The notes beneath the pieces are model-generated. The model did no database searches. It saw nothing but the letters and a program-made list of their open reading frames with translations, and had not been told where the DNA came from. From contig NC_052400.1 in NCBI RefSeq assembly GCF_009389715.1, forward strand, positions 2,604,001-2,668,000: DNA of 64,000 bases, given 5' to 3'. The position numbers were made by a program, and so were the translations under genes. The stretch is from Phoenix dactylifera. Taxonomy: Eukaryota; Streptophyta; Magnoliopsida; Arecales; Arecaceae. This document shows positions 38,101 through 51,300 of this stretch, in pieces (positions within the stretch are counted from its first letter, which is position 1; each line of letters opens with the position of its first letter).

Positions 38101-41100
38101 GACATGAAATTTATTTCTTTTACCTTCTCAATATCGGTCCTTTGGATTCCTTCTTCTTGAGCTAACAATGGCTTTCTGTTTCTTATCAACTCACAAAGCC
38201 TTTTAGAGTTTCAGTTATCCCTTTAAAAAACCTTGTCTATAGTTATCCTTGTTCTTTTTTTTTTTTGCAGCACTCAACAGTATCATGTCATGTTTGATAT
38301 CTGATATTCCATATTTTCTTTCTAATTTACAGGGACCTTATATAAGTCAACAATAGTTCCTTCAAGGACATGTTGCATCGTACGCCATCCATCATAATCT
38401 CAAGACTAGATTCATCTCTAGCTTACTCCTGAGCTCAAACATGTGATTTTTCTATGATATGAGTTTCCAAAAACTGTGATAGCTTGATATTAACAAATAA
38501 TTTCTGAATTTTCAGGTTAGTGTCGGACAGTCAGAAGCAAAGGTCTGTCAATAAAAACCCCAGATTAACATTTTTTTAGTTTTCTGTTGGGTATGTGCTT
38601 TTAGGATAAGAAATGCAAGCTCAGTTGGTATCTTAACTTAATGAAAGCGAAATATATGGCAATTCCCTTTCTATATTCTTTAGTTGAATTATGCAACTTG
38701 ATTGATGAATCAGAACTGATTCTATGATTCACAGCTGTTACTTCTTTCTCCTGTCACCAACAGGCTTCATTCTCCCATGACTTTTCACAATGCTCAAAGA
38801 TTGTAGAAATAACCCCATCCTATTTTTTTTTCACTGGGCAGTTGCTAAAGCTGACACCAGGTAGTTGGGGAAAGGCTTGGTGGTTATAGTTATTCCTTTC
38901 TTTGGGCTATGAAATGACGGCAGATATTGATTCATTGAGATCTGAGCGCCACATTTCATTGTTTTCATGCATACAAGTTAATGTTATTCTATTCTAAGAT
39001 TCAATTATCTTTTATTTTACTTGAGCCCTAGACTTACGAGATTTAAGAAACTGGAACTACATCTTCTTTTCCCAAATCCTATGATATAAGATTGAAATCA
39101 TGAATCTAGGAGTTCATTACAAGTTTAGCATAGCCCACATGTAAACCTATTTTGGTTAAAGAAACTTGATGACGTATAACTTTTGCATGCAAAATTCTAA
39201 TGCAATTGGTACTGTAGCAGAACTGGGAAAAAACTAATGCTAGTTTATGGCATTTAATGTTTTAAGAATTATTGAGGTCTCGCATGAGTTTCCTGATCAG
39301 CATGCTCTTCTGGTTGGTGGTGTGCTTGTTTCAAGTTCTATGCCAATAAGATCTGCAATTAATCTAGTTGTCCCTGATATACCAGTGCCCAGCCTGAGAT
39401 TGTTTAGATGTTTATATTTTTTTATTCCAAATTTATTTATCTAGTCGTCGATTTGGGATGATGACTGTGCAGATAGAAGCTATCATGAATGATTTTATCC
39501 AATTGGAGCCTCAGTCTAATGTGTTTGAGGCTGAAACAATGATTGAAGGTAAAACTTATTTTTGCTTACAGTAGTCACTTGTTAATAAATATTTGGTCTT
39601 GTAAGTTGAAACACGACAATTTCTTCCTTGGAAAATCAGTACGACCCTTCTCCTTATATTCATTTTTGGCGTATGATCATATTTAGAGGAAGAATATGTT
39701 GCTTTTGTCATTGCTTGCAACAAGAACTTACTCCTATTAGTCCTATATATGTCATAAAGTTTCCTCACTTAAGCATTTAGTATAAATTTTGCTATTGATA
39801 TCTACTAGATTAAATCACCAGTGCTTAAGAACCCATCTTGCTTTTCCTTAGAACTTCAGGTTGAAAGGCATCATCATATTTTATTGTTATTAACCGATCG
39901 TGTATGCATTCACTAGTTGTGGCAGTCAGTAATCATTGATTTGCCATTCTCAATCACTTCAATTAAGGGCTAATGGTATTCTTTTTGGGATCATATGGGA
40001 CCGGCATTCCTTAAAATCATTAAGCTATTACATGAAGACCCAAAGTACGGGGAATTTTAAAGCAAAACAAGTTGAACTACGGAACTAAATGGTAGCTATT
40101 AATTAGCTGAAGAAATCTAAGAAAGTTTAGCATCTTGTGGATATTTCAGGATAGTCTCCTGAGATAATTCTGCCTTGGGGAAGTTGTCTTTAAGCGCATC
40201 AAGTGAAAAACCTACATCATGGTGGAGTAGCCTAGCTCAGATGCATGGAAAACCTACATGGCATGCCAATATTCATTTTACATATTCAAATGGCTTGTTC
40301 TCATCTGCGTTCTCCCTGTTGCCTTATGCAGTTTACTTCTATGCATATTTACGTTGATGCCTTACTATTACTATTACCATTTGTTCTATAACAAGTAGCT
40401 CTCTCATTTTGAGTAGGAACACTTGATGGATTTTTTTTTGATTCGGAAGAGGAGGCAGATAAATTGCCTAAATTTTCTGTTCATCAAAGTGATCAAAAAA
40501 ATGAAAAAGGAGACCAACCAGATATGAAGACGCAAATCGACAAGTCATCGGTATGCTCCAATGCCTAATTAATTTCTTTTAGACACAGTTTGTAGAACTG
40601 TAAATTCTTGCAAAAATGCATTCATTTGTTTAATTCGGCATTCATTTAGGAAAAATTTGTATTCCAATTTGGATGAAGTTTTGCTTCTGATTCTATTATG
40701 TTGTTTGTAATGGTGGTTTCACATGTAGTTTGTTGGAAGATAGCTCTGCAATTATTTTCTTCTAGAACTAATTCCATTAATGCTTTCTCATTGATTTTTG
40801 GACCAACTCAGAGTGCCTTCTATTGTTGTTTGTAATTTTACATTGCTAGTTGTACTCACTCTTACTGTTGGGAGAGTCGTCTGCTAACTCTTTTCCTCGG
40901 AACCAAATTTTATGCTCTTTTATAAACCAATTTTAAAACACTTAAAATATTGACTTTGGATATATGATATAAGATAAATGATTTCAAATGCTCTTCGCCA
41001 ACTTACAGTGAAATAAAAAGTTGTTATATTTTTTTTCATAACTATCTGTGTTGCTTGGTTTTTGTCTGTAGATGTTTCCAGAACCTGGCTAGCTGTTCTG

Positions 41101-41834
41101 GATTTTTGGGTATGGAGAACTAGGCCAGATAAGTGGTCATGTAGTTGGCCTTCATGTTTGTTTAGTTGTGTTGGGGGGACTAGTGTGGTCCAGTAAGAAC
41201 TAATGGTTTCCAGCCTTCCAATAAAAAAGCAGTTCTCAACGAACCGTCTAGTACTTTCATCTTAGAGGGACATTGAAGATAATCAAAAACTGTGTTCAAT
41301 TTTGGATGTCATTATCAGCCAAATAGAAAGAAACGAAGAGAATCACTGGAAAATTGATCAGTAGTGTCGCTACTTTTGATGCAAGTTAACCAATACAGCT
41401 ATTTGACGGAAAGGTAGGGAAGACCAAAAGTTTTGAGAACTGGTTGGTTTCCTCTGTCCGATCAGACGGCAGGATGGCAGCTGCAATATATCTCAGGACA
41501 GTAGTTTTAAGAACTTTTTCTGTCAGATTGGATGTAAAACAGTTCCAGTGGCATATTGCCGTTACCTTAATATATGATTTCCTAAGGGCTATCATTACTT
41601 CATTGAACTGGAACCTGGTTGTTATGCAGGATATTAGCACTACTTTCTCATAAGTGATGCCCTTTAAACTTATAAATTTGCTTGTCCTTTCATTCCAAAA
41701 TGTTGCTGCATGGGTAACTTTCAGGACTTCATACGCAGGGTATAGTGTATAAGAAGGCAAAAACTACTGCAAGGCCATCCAAGAAAGCAGCAAGGAAGTC
41801 TCAATCTTTAAAGAGAACAAAGAAGAAGAAATGA
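35191..41834 (+). CDS. BIN4: DNA-binding protein BIN4 (topoisomerase VI accessory subunit)
   Basis: BIN4/MIDGET is a plant-specific DNA-binding partner of the topoisomerase VI complex, needed in the nucleus for endoreduplication and cell growth. Ten exons join in phase: 35191-35238, 35725-35932, 36082-36149, 36464-36514, 37204-37321, 38333-38379, 38516-38542, 39473-39548, 40417-40550 and 41739-41834, giving 290 aa. The start (MSDSREESPDWLRSFQ) and the conserved core (SRLPLVFPDKAQCSK, ECDGDSIDLSGDVGAVGR, YKSTIVPSRTCC, VSVGQSEAK, IEAIMNDFIQL) match the family; the tail is lysine-rich (KKAARKSQSLKRTKKKK). The middle is acidic and serine-rich, likely disordered. My recollection is that the Arabidopsis protein is clearly longer, so an exon may be missed around exons 2-4. 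The gene appears intact; no element was found in its introns. Confidence 0.9.
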
Positions 41835-42925
41835 GATGAACGTGTGCTTGGTATAATCTTGTATCCCTGCATCCAATTATTTCAACATTAGTTACTATTA
41901 ATTAGTTGGAAATGGGAAAGAGAGAAGGGCTGGGGGTGGCAGGGGCATTCGTTTCTGTTTCTTTCTTCTCATTGTTTGCTGAGCAAACTCATAACATTCA
42001 TGGGGCATCACATTTGTGCAATGATTAGAACAAACTACTGTCAGATGCACATTGTGCTCGTATCATCCGAAGAAGATGATAGTTTAGATTTTGACAATTT
42101 AATGGCATGGATGGCAGGTTTCACCGCATGAAAGTATACGATGCAGAACTCATGCGAGATCTGCTTTTCTGAGCCTAGATATATGGCATTGTTGATTGTG
42201 TTTATCAAAGAAATTGCTGATATATGACTTGATAAGCTCAATCAACTAAGAATTTGATGCGTGCTAAGAATTCGACTTGTACTAGTGATAAACTGTTCAA
42301 AGATCCTAATGTCTACGGCTCCAACTCACCGAGTTGTTTTGTTCTCTGAAATTCCAGACGGTCACGTAAACAGGTAACAGGCCACTGGAAGGAACTGCGG
42401 ACTGATGCTGGGCCTCACATATTGGCTTACCTAGAGAAAGGTTGCTTGAAACAACAGATATATTTTGGATTTCAGATGTCCAGAAATCTCTTTTTATTGT
42501 CTCCTTGTGCTTGATTTCATGTTCGCCTTTCTACGTGGCAAGTCTACTTGCCATGTTTTCATGCTCTCTTTGCTACCTGACGCTGAGGTTATCAAATCCT
42601 CCCTCCTACTCAATTATCTCACCAGGTATATGTCTTGCAACTATAGTTGGTGAAAATGGGCACCACACGATCCCCGATCATGAATAGGGGTACGTAATCG
42701 CCTTATGACACTGGATCAATGGTTGGTCTACGGCATTTTCTTGTTTGATTGGTTATGGAATAAAATCTGGCAGGCGGTACACATGATATTATTGATCCAT
42801 CTATGTGATATGGATGCTCGAATTTTTCATACCAGAATAGTGTAGTGAAAGTGCTTTGTGTTTGCGCTTGCTAAGTATTTTTTTTGGTAGAAGGTTTGAA
42901 GATATTTTATTTCCAAAAGCTTGGA
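41835..42925. other. BIN4 3' flank
   Basis: Downstream sequence of BIN4 with no further exons or elements recognised. An AATAAA-like signal was not assigned with confidence. Confidence 0.5.
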
Positions 42926-42929
42926 CAAG

Positions 42930-43688
42930 TAAGGATGTGTTTCATCCGCGGGAAGACAAGGAGGAAAAGTGAGATCAATGGAAAAATAAAAAAATAATTC
43001 TTGTTTGGTTAGAAATTTTAAAGGAGAAAAATGGGAAAGTAGTTTTTTCATGGGAATAAGTTTGCCACATTTTAAGTAAAAGAAAATTTTTTGTGGGGAT
43101 ATAGAAAAGTTACATTCTCATGCACTAGAAATTATAGTATTTTTTTTGTCAAAAAAAACCACATTAGAGACAATCCTTTCCTATGGGCCGAAATCACAAC
43201 ACCCTCTTGTCTATCACAATGCTTCTAACCCGGGCGCTGCTCATCACAACGCCTCTGTAGTCTGGCTTCTCGCCAGCGGTTCAATATACAAAGTCGTCGT
43301 CCTCGAATACTTTGCTACCAAGGTTGGTACTGTTGATGTGTTTTCTATAAAATGTGGACAAATAGTGGCTTTTGGGGCATGGAACCTTCAAAACCTCTAA
43401 ATCTTGGTGTTCCAAGTATCTCATTCTATAAATTATGCATGTGATATTTTTTTTTTCTTATAGTCCTTTTATTAAGGGCACAACAAGTATTTTTCTCAAC
43501 TTTTTCAAGAAAATAAATATTTAACCAAACACGAGTTATTCCGAAAAATGTATTTTCTATGCCACTTTTCTATGATCCAACTAAATATGTAAAAACTATT
43601 TTCTCAGATAGTATATATCCAGCCATCGGTTTCTTAGAAAAAATATTTCAATAAGATAATTTCTTTCCGCGAAAGAAACGAGTCTTGA
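42930..43688. mobile_element. MITE-family element with an unrelated centre
   Basis: Left end GTGTTTCATCCGCGGGAAG and right end CCGCGAAAGAAACGAGTC are complementary, and subterminal sequence (TTTTTCATGGGAATAAG; AACCAAACACGAGTTATT) resembles the MITE at 13495. The central part, about 43160-43400, is much richer in GC and does not resemble the arms. It holds an 88-codon open frame with no recognised domain. The centre may be captured host sequence. Confidence 0.5.
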
Positions 43689-43689
43689 A

Positions 43690-46600
43690 TCTTTGAAGCC
43701 TGCTAAAATACATAGAAATATGGGAGGTTGCACCTACATGCTCGGTAGGTTTGTCAAAAGAGTTTTTCTAACTTTCTTGGTCATCTATCAAAGTGATGTC
43801 CCGGCTAATGATATTGTAGTTTTAGCATTTCCCCATATAATAAAAATATATGACTTCTAAACAGGCCTTCAGTATATACTTTTTTTTTCTTGCTTTTTGC
43901 TCTAAAAATAATAATCACATGAAAAGGCCGAGGGATAATTCATCCCTCACCAAATTGCAGCTAAAATAATCAATCTATGATGATGATGAACATGCTAAGT
44001 GATGATGTATGCATCCACAAATCTTGTCCATGGTTTTACTATTTCCTACTCTCTTCTAACAAAATCGAGCAACTTGATGCTACTATTCAATGTTTGTTAT
44101 TTTATCTTTTTTTTTGTATTTTATAAGTTGATTTGAAGAAAAGCCATCCCATGAGCGAAGGTTTGTAAGGCACACGGATAAACTGAAGGCCACCAATGTG
44201 CAAGCAGCTGCCAAAGTCGTGCCTAGATCCAAGTAAAACCTACTTGATATACCAAAGACATTTCACTAGGTTCCACTTCCAATAGGGCCTCATTTTGCTT
44301 CCTTGGTAAGCAAAATAATTCTTGATCTCATTATAATAATGCATTGCCCTTCTACGAGGTCGCCTAGAGGCAGTACTCCCTAGCTAAAAGTAAAACCCAT
44401 AGCTAAAAGTAAAACCTATACCATGTACTTTGATTCTTCTATAATTATCATCGCGCTCTTGTCATATACTATTGTATCGGTATGTCTGATACGAAAGCTA
44501 ATTCGGCATGTCGAAAGTCCCCTTCATACTGCATATCGGTATGTACTTTTATATCATCTGATTCAATACTGTTCTTGGCATCCATGATGCTCATATGTAA
44601 CTTCATATCATTGCTCAAAATTGCAAGCTAAATAGAAAAATACAAAAACCAAAAATGGTTTGGATGTCTTAGTCACAACTAATCCTCAATCTTATAATAT
44701 GGGCAGTGCAGCTGATCCGACCTTGTCTCCTCCCAAACTATTCATATCATAAGCATGAAATAATTAGTACTCAGACTGATTGTTTTTATCTAAAAGAATT
44801 CTGCAAAAAAATAATATTTAGATGGTACCAAAGATTCCTTTTAGGTGTGAGTCAGTTTGTTGAGAGAATCGGGCACAAGACGCACACATTAGCATACAAA
44901 ATAAATGATTGGGTTGGGTGGATGGTGGGATTGCAAGATCCCAAGAGCATGCATGCAAAAGACCATGAGAAAGAGAGGTTTGGAGAAGAGTGGGCATAAA
45001 ACAAAGGTCTTCCACGGCACCATCCACCAACCAGGCAAAAGAAGCAAGCAAGAGATCTGGTTGCGTGGAATGCGTCGCCATTTCAACCCTCACGAAACGC
45101 CTCCATGACGCTGACGTGGCATCAAGGTCATTGGCTTGGCATGTTTGTATGGTTGGACTTTGAGCAACGTGTCCATGGATGCAATAAGCATCCATTGACA
45201 CGTGTCTTACTATGTCGTAAACTAAAATCCAACCAAGAATAGAAGCCAAAACTCAAAAGGTGTGACACACACACACACGAAAAAGGACGAGAAAAAATGG
45301 CTACGCTTGTTACCCAAACTAAAAAAGAGGATACGCTTCAGATAATGAGACGCTTGCTATGGTGTTTGGTGATCGACAACAGATATGTGATCCGAAACGC
45401 ATCAACCCCGCGGGCTTTATCGGCGTGCGGATGCCAGATGCTCCGGCCGCCTTCGTCGTTATCGCCTTCGTCAACTTACTTCCACCAACCAATTATTGCC
45501 GCGTGTCCATAACCCTCCCTATAGTGGCCGTACGATGTTAATGACTCAGCATGGGGCCCACCATCTGGCGTAACGTCTGATCCAGCCGCCAAGCTCCGCC
45601 ATTTATGCCATAGCTGTATGAGAGTATACATCGTACAGCCTTTTATAGCAAACCGACGCTTGCCGCCTGCAGCCCCGCCACCGGAGTGCTGGCGTGCCGC
45701 GACTTGATTGGCAGAGAAGGCTGGGTCCTGTTTGGCAGGAGGAGAATCTCAAACACCGGCCCGTGCTTTGTTTTGATCTTGGTGTATTAAATCATCAATG
45801 TCTTCATCAACTATTCCAACAAGATATTATTGTCGAGGGGTGCTAAATCTATTGTCGTTCTTATGTTATTTAATGCATCAATGGAACTCTTTCCAATTAT
45901 TGATGCCCTAGATCAATGTATCCTTCACAAACGCTATCAATTTTTGTCACTTCTAGGTGGGGGTGTTGTGTAGCTTTTGTATGCTCGAGAGGTGTATGCA
46001 TGAGAAACAGTAAAATAATTTTTTTTTTGACATGTGAAAGAGGAGGAATTATTAGGTAGATTGGATCCATCCTAGACCTAAGGTGAAATTATTTTTGATC
46101 GATTTATTTCATTTTAAGATAAAATTATTAGATAAATTGGTTTCATCTTAGATTCTCGATGGATGGAAGCAAGGGAATAATACTTTGAATAGATGCTTGG
46201 AATACTAGGGGGAGAGAGCCCTACTGTGCCTTCTTACCCAACCCAACATCCTTATCACTATCCATCTTAGTATTGGTGACTAATCTTAAACTTTTGTGAG
46301 GACTTATTGGTAGGCATGGGCCCAATTAGATCAGCATAGTATTGGACTCATTTGTTTGGACACTGATCAATAATTCAAAGATCATTTTCAGTTGTGCTGA
46401 GTCCAACCCTTGTAGAACTCAGTCGACGGGAACCATGTGTTGGAACTCGCTTGGTTTAACCATAGAACCTAATTCGACTCCAATTGGGCTAAATCGTCTT
46501 GTTCTGAACGTCAAGTGATCTGATAAGGCCCAGAATTGAGGAACCTGGTTGACTGGTAAGTTGGTCGTCATTGCCAAGAACCTACCAAGTTTAAAGCGAT

Positions 46601-47030
46601 TGATCAAGAAGTTTCCACCCATTAATAGCAGAGTCCTTCTACGAGAAGTCTAGAATATGCCAAAACGGACACAAGCCATCTTTGATGGAAAAAGTTGCAA
46701 AACTCTATCCTTGTAGAAATATAACATCTTTTTCCATTTTTTTGAAGCTAAAGAAGAAAAAAAAAAACAGAAAAGATGGTGCCAAGAATTCGAAAAGCAA
46801 AAGGAAAGAGATAGTAATAACAAAAAAAAGCCGTCTTTTATGCATTTTCTTGTACGCCCGACTGATTCAAAAGCAAAGAGGAGGCTCAGCATTTTTTTTT
46901 TATAAATACTAATTACTATGTTCATTCTTTTTTGGTAAACTAACTCACATTTGATTTTTTTTATAAAAGAAATTAATTAACAATTCAAATACCAAAGTGG
47001 AGTTGAGAAGTATATCTCATGGCCTTTATG
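43690..47030. other. Intergenic DNA; promoter-like patch near 45.1-45.6 kb
   Basis: Mostly AT-rich and unassigned. Around 45100-45600 the DNA is GC-richer and carries several ACGT-core or similar motifs (TGACGTGGC near 45111, the palindrome GACACGTGTC at 45197-45206, AACGTGTCC near 45168), typical of bZIP-bound plant promoters. No convincing gene follows on either strand, so this may be a relic. Confidence 0.35.
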
Positions 47031-47428
47031 GACTCGTTTGGTTCATAATTTTTTTTCCAAAAAATATTTGTTTTGAAAAACTGATGTTTCAAAAAATAAT
47101 TTTTACAAATTTGGTTAACTATGAAAAAGTGGCGCATTTCAGTATAACTTATATTTGGTTGAGCGTTTATATTTTTAGAAAAGTTTTGTAGAATATCCAT
47201 TATGCTATTAATAAAAGAAAAAATTCTATCCATTTTTATTTAGAAATTTAAGAGTATTTATGGAAAAAAAGTCGATAAAAATTAAACATTTTCATTTTTC
47301 ATATAGATTTTTTTTGGTAAAATATGTAAATTTTAATTTCACGGCAACGCTTAACTTTTTTTTTTCTTAAAAACTTCAATCAAATGTGAGATTTTTTGTT
47401 TTTCTTGATCATATTTTTCTCTTCACCC
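47031..47428. mobile_element. MITE fragment, GGACTCGTTTGGTTC family
   Basis: Begins GGACTCGTTTGGTTCATAA and contains TATATTTGGTTGAGCGTTTAT, the internal motif shared with elements near 13620 and 55090. The right terminus is degenerate (TTCAATCAAATGTGAG) and abuts the poly-T of the next element. Confidence 0.55.
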
Positions 47429-47795
47429 TTTTTTTTTTTTTTTTTTTGGTTAAAAAATAGGAGGGGAGGGGGAGGGACCAGCCCACCCGCGTAGCAGCCC
47501 CATTACTGGGCCCCCCTTCCACCAGGGAATGTTCGATACAGGTCGCAGGTTTTCGCAGGTTTTCGCGTGCCTTCCCCGACCCGTGGGCTCACCCCACAGG
47601 ATTCACCGCCTCACGTGTGGGTACGTCACCCCAGCGCCACCTTGGTACAAGTGGAAGGAAAGCATAACCGCCAACAAGCCAGCCGGGCGTGGGGCATCCG
47701 GTCCCCTAATTTAATCGACGCCCGCGCGTTTCGAACCCGGGCAACTTGGGCGGAATTATCGTCCCCTTACCACCAGGCTACTACCTTGGTGGCAA
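47429..47795 (-). mobile_element. tRNA-derived SINE
   Basis: Read on the minus strand, the 5' part has an RNA polymerase III A box (TAGTAGCCTGGTGG, 47772-47785) and, 34 bases on, a B box (GGTTCGAAACG, 47727-47737). A GC-rich body follows, ending in a 19-base A tail, seen as T on the plus strand at 47429-47447. This order and spacing define a plant SINE of about 365 bases. No clear target duplication was found, and the boundary with the MITE to the left may mark the insertion point. Confidence 0.8.
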
Positions 47796-48355
47796 AAGCA
47801 AAAGAGTCCTAAAAGAGTCCATAAAAGGAATGATAATGAAAACATGGAGCTTTTTTTTTGGAGTGAAGGAATAAAACTCCTAATTTTTCCCCCGGAGTCT
47901 CGCTCACCAAATGAGGCCAAGTAAACAGGCCATTAAGGGAAGAAAGGAAACGACTCCCAGTTCTGAATGCCAAGTCCTCCCCCCACCCCATCTCGTCTCC
48001 TCCCCACCTCAATGGAACAAATGGCCCCATTTCCCATCTAAACCCCGTCTCTTTTCCGCTAAAATCCCCAATTCTCTTCCCAAATTACGCATTCATATTT
48101 TGATCTTTTCCCCAAAGGTCTCAACTTTTTTCGTTCCCCGGTTTCCCCTCACCACAAATTCCCGTTATCTCCCTTTCCAGTCTCCACTTCTCAATCTCTC
48201 CATTTTCTCCTTCACAAAATAGCCTTGTTTTCGCCTCAAAGGTGCCTCCTTTATTAGCCTGTGTATACCCTTTTCCCTATCTCCTCTCCTTTTCTTGCGA
48301 GGAAACGTCGAATAGGGCGTCTGGGTCTCGGAGGGGGATCGAAGGAAGAAAGGCC

Positions 48356-51300
48356 ATGTCCCCGGCTCCAATCGGGGCTCCATTGCCGGAGCCCTCGCTC
48401 CCACCCCGGAAGAGATTCTCGGATCTCCGGAGCGTCCGATGGCGTATCGATCTCGGGATATTGCCGAGCTCGCCGTCGGCTTCGATCGAAGCTCTCCGGC
48501 GCGTCACGGCAGATTCTAGGAGGAGGTGAGATTGAACACTTAAAGCTCTTCTCTATGATTTTTGAAGGACTCGATTTCCTGTGACAAAATCCCTTTTTTC
48601 CCCTTCTGTGGCAGATTGTTATGGTTTTCATGTACGGGTAGTGATTATTCCGGTTTGTTTTGATAAGGCTTAACGCGTTGAAGCACATAAAAAATAAGCT
48701 TTTGATTCAAAGAAAAAAAAAGAGCTTTCGATAAGCTTTTTTTATTTTTTCCTGGGTACTTTTGTTATATTGACATTTTTATGGGGTTTTGATTTTTAGA
48801 ACCATGTCGCATTCTGTGTTTGATCGACTTCTGTTTGGATTGTGTTTAGAGAAAATTTCCCGACTGTCATCTCAGGAGTGGAATGGCATACTAGGTCTTT
48901 ATTTTTTATTTTTATAGCCTCCTTTTTTTTTTAAATTTGGAGATCTGCTCAAGGCTATGCCTTCTAACTTATACAACTAATTTATTTTCTTGTGTATCCA
49001 TAAGAATATGAGGTTTTGATTACCAGTTTTGAATTCATATGTTAAGCTTTTCACTGTGCCTGGTGTCTTGCGTGATTTAGATCTGTTTCTTTTTTTTTTC
49101 TCCCCTCCACTTAACTTGCTATCTTTGATGCTGTTTGTATCTCTGATTACCTAAGTCGATTTAACGATTTTCACTGTTGTTGGCACTTTGTTGTTTTGCT
49201 GAGCAGGATGGTGGTAAGAGTATTAGAAGTTTAGCAGCAACATTTCTAGTGTGCCAAGACTTTGCTATCTAGAATAGATTTTACTCCTTTTTCTGCGAAG
49301 ATCACTATATATGTCTATAATATAATCCTGTATGTTTAGCTTAATTAATGTCTATAATCTAATCCTGTATGTTTAGCTTAATTAATGTCTATAATCTAAT
49401 CCTGTATGTTTAGCTTAATTACTTTTCTTTTGTTGAGAGCCACTCCTGTATGAGAGCCTAGCATTATTATTTTCTTCTGCCTTTTTCTTTTTCCAATGCA
49501 ATGATGGTTTTCCCCCCAAACGGTAAGTATTAAATCTTAAATTTGCTGCTAATAGCTTGGTAGTTTTTTCACTTTGGCTCTTTATAATTAAAGCACAACC
49601 TGCATTTCTATTTGCTGTTCCTCATTGTTTGCTTTGTGTCACTGAATCAATCCTATGTTGGTATGTTCTGTCTTTCTGATCTTATTGTGTACAAAAATAA
49701 GCAATTCTTGTAACTTAGCTGGATCTGCCTGATATGTATATTTACTAAGTTTCCCCCTTCACAGATATGCCAGCCTGAGGCGTCGCCTTCTAATCGATCC
49801 TCATCTTCCTAAAGATGGAAACAGGTCTCCAGATATTGCCATGGACAATCCCTTGTCACAAGACCCAGGTATATCTACTCTCTTGCTCATGCTTCTGAAA
49901 ATTTACTCTGAGCCACATAGATGATGCTCATTTTACTTGAGAAAACCCAGCATAAACTATCTTTCCTTGCTTTACCCATTTCCTATATTATCACATGAGT
50001 TGAAAAGCTCATAGTTTATTCTGCCTCTAGCTTCTTTGGAAAACTTTATTTATTTTTTTTACTTGTACGCTTTCCTGCTTGGATTTAAACCAACCCATTT
50101 CCTCATATCTGACCTTTGGACCTACAATCGGCCTTCTGAAAACGGTTATTTTGGTTATCATCATTTTTCATGATGCCCGTTTTGTATGTTAACTTTGAAA
50201 AAATTCTCACGCTGTGATCATCACTTAAGCTCTGAACAACAGTCAAATTTCCGTGCTGAACGAATCTTTTAATTTTTGTGCCATTATACATTCATACCTA
50301 TAACGCCCATTGATTGTAATCACTAACACCACTTTAGCATGATTTCTATATTGTTGATGTGCCTGGAAGGCTGCAACTCTTTAATCTGTAATCATGAGAA
50401 GCTTGTCTAGATATGATACATGCCGTTTACTCCGAGAATACTGTTATGGTAAGACTTATGGAATTCCACAATTAGTAACTTGTGCTATGTATTCCAAAAT
50501 AAGAAATCAGATGCTTTGATCTCATTATTGCAAAACTGATCCACCCTTTGATTCTGTTTTCTCAAAAAATATTTTACCGATCTTGTTGCATAAAATCATT
50601 GCAGACAGCTCATGGGGCCGCTTCTTCCGAAATGCTGAATTGGATAGAATGCTCAACCAAGATCTGTCACGGTTGTATCCAGAAGATGATAGCTACCTTC
50701 AAACACCTTCATGCCAGGCTATGTTAAGAAGAATACTATTATTATGGTGTCTTCATCATCCAGAGTATGGATATCGTCAAGGCAAGTTGACCTATCTTTG
50801 CTTTTGTTGCATATGCATATCTAAAAGATGATTACAAAGTGGAAGGTCGATCTTTGAATTGTTCTTGATTATTTGACTATCAGTTGAAAGCCTTAATATT
50901 GTTTTTTTTTTAAACATGACATAATATTTTGGGGAAAATAGATTTTTTTATGAAAATGGTAAGTAATTATATTTTTGCAAGGCTTTATTTTAAGATAGAA
51001 TACCTCCTAGAAAGGTTTATATAGTTCCTGATTTTGCATTATATCTGATCCGGCTCTGTTTAAGATCTGGGTGTGATTTCATTGTCTCCAGCTCAGAGTA
51101 GGCATCATATTGAAAACATAGTGAACAAGCAAAAGTTATTAATATCATATATGGTCATTTTTCAAAGTTGACCTTTTGATCTTTATACTAAATGACACCG
51201 ACCTCTATTTTTTTGTGTAGGAATGCATGAACTGTTGGCTCCTCTGGTATATGTACTTCATGTTGACCTGGATCATTTGTCTCGAGTGCAAAATCTCTAT

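Noticed and set aside
44818..45249. 143-codon open frame on the minus strand
   Set aside because: No recognisable domain, no splice context and atypical composition; it overlaps the motif cluster. Probably chance.
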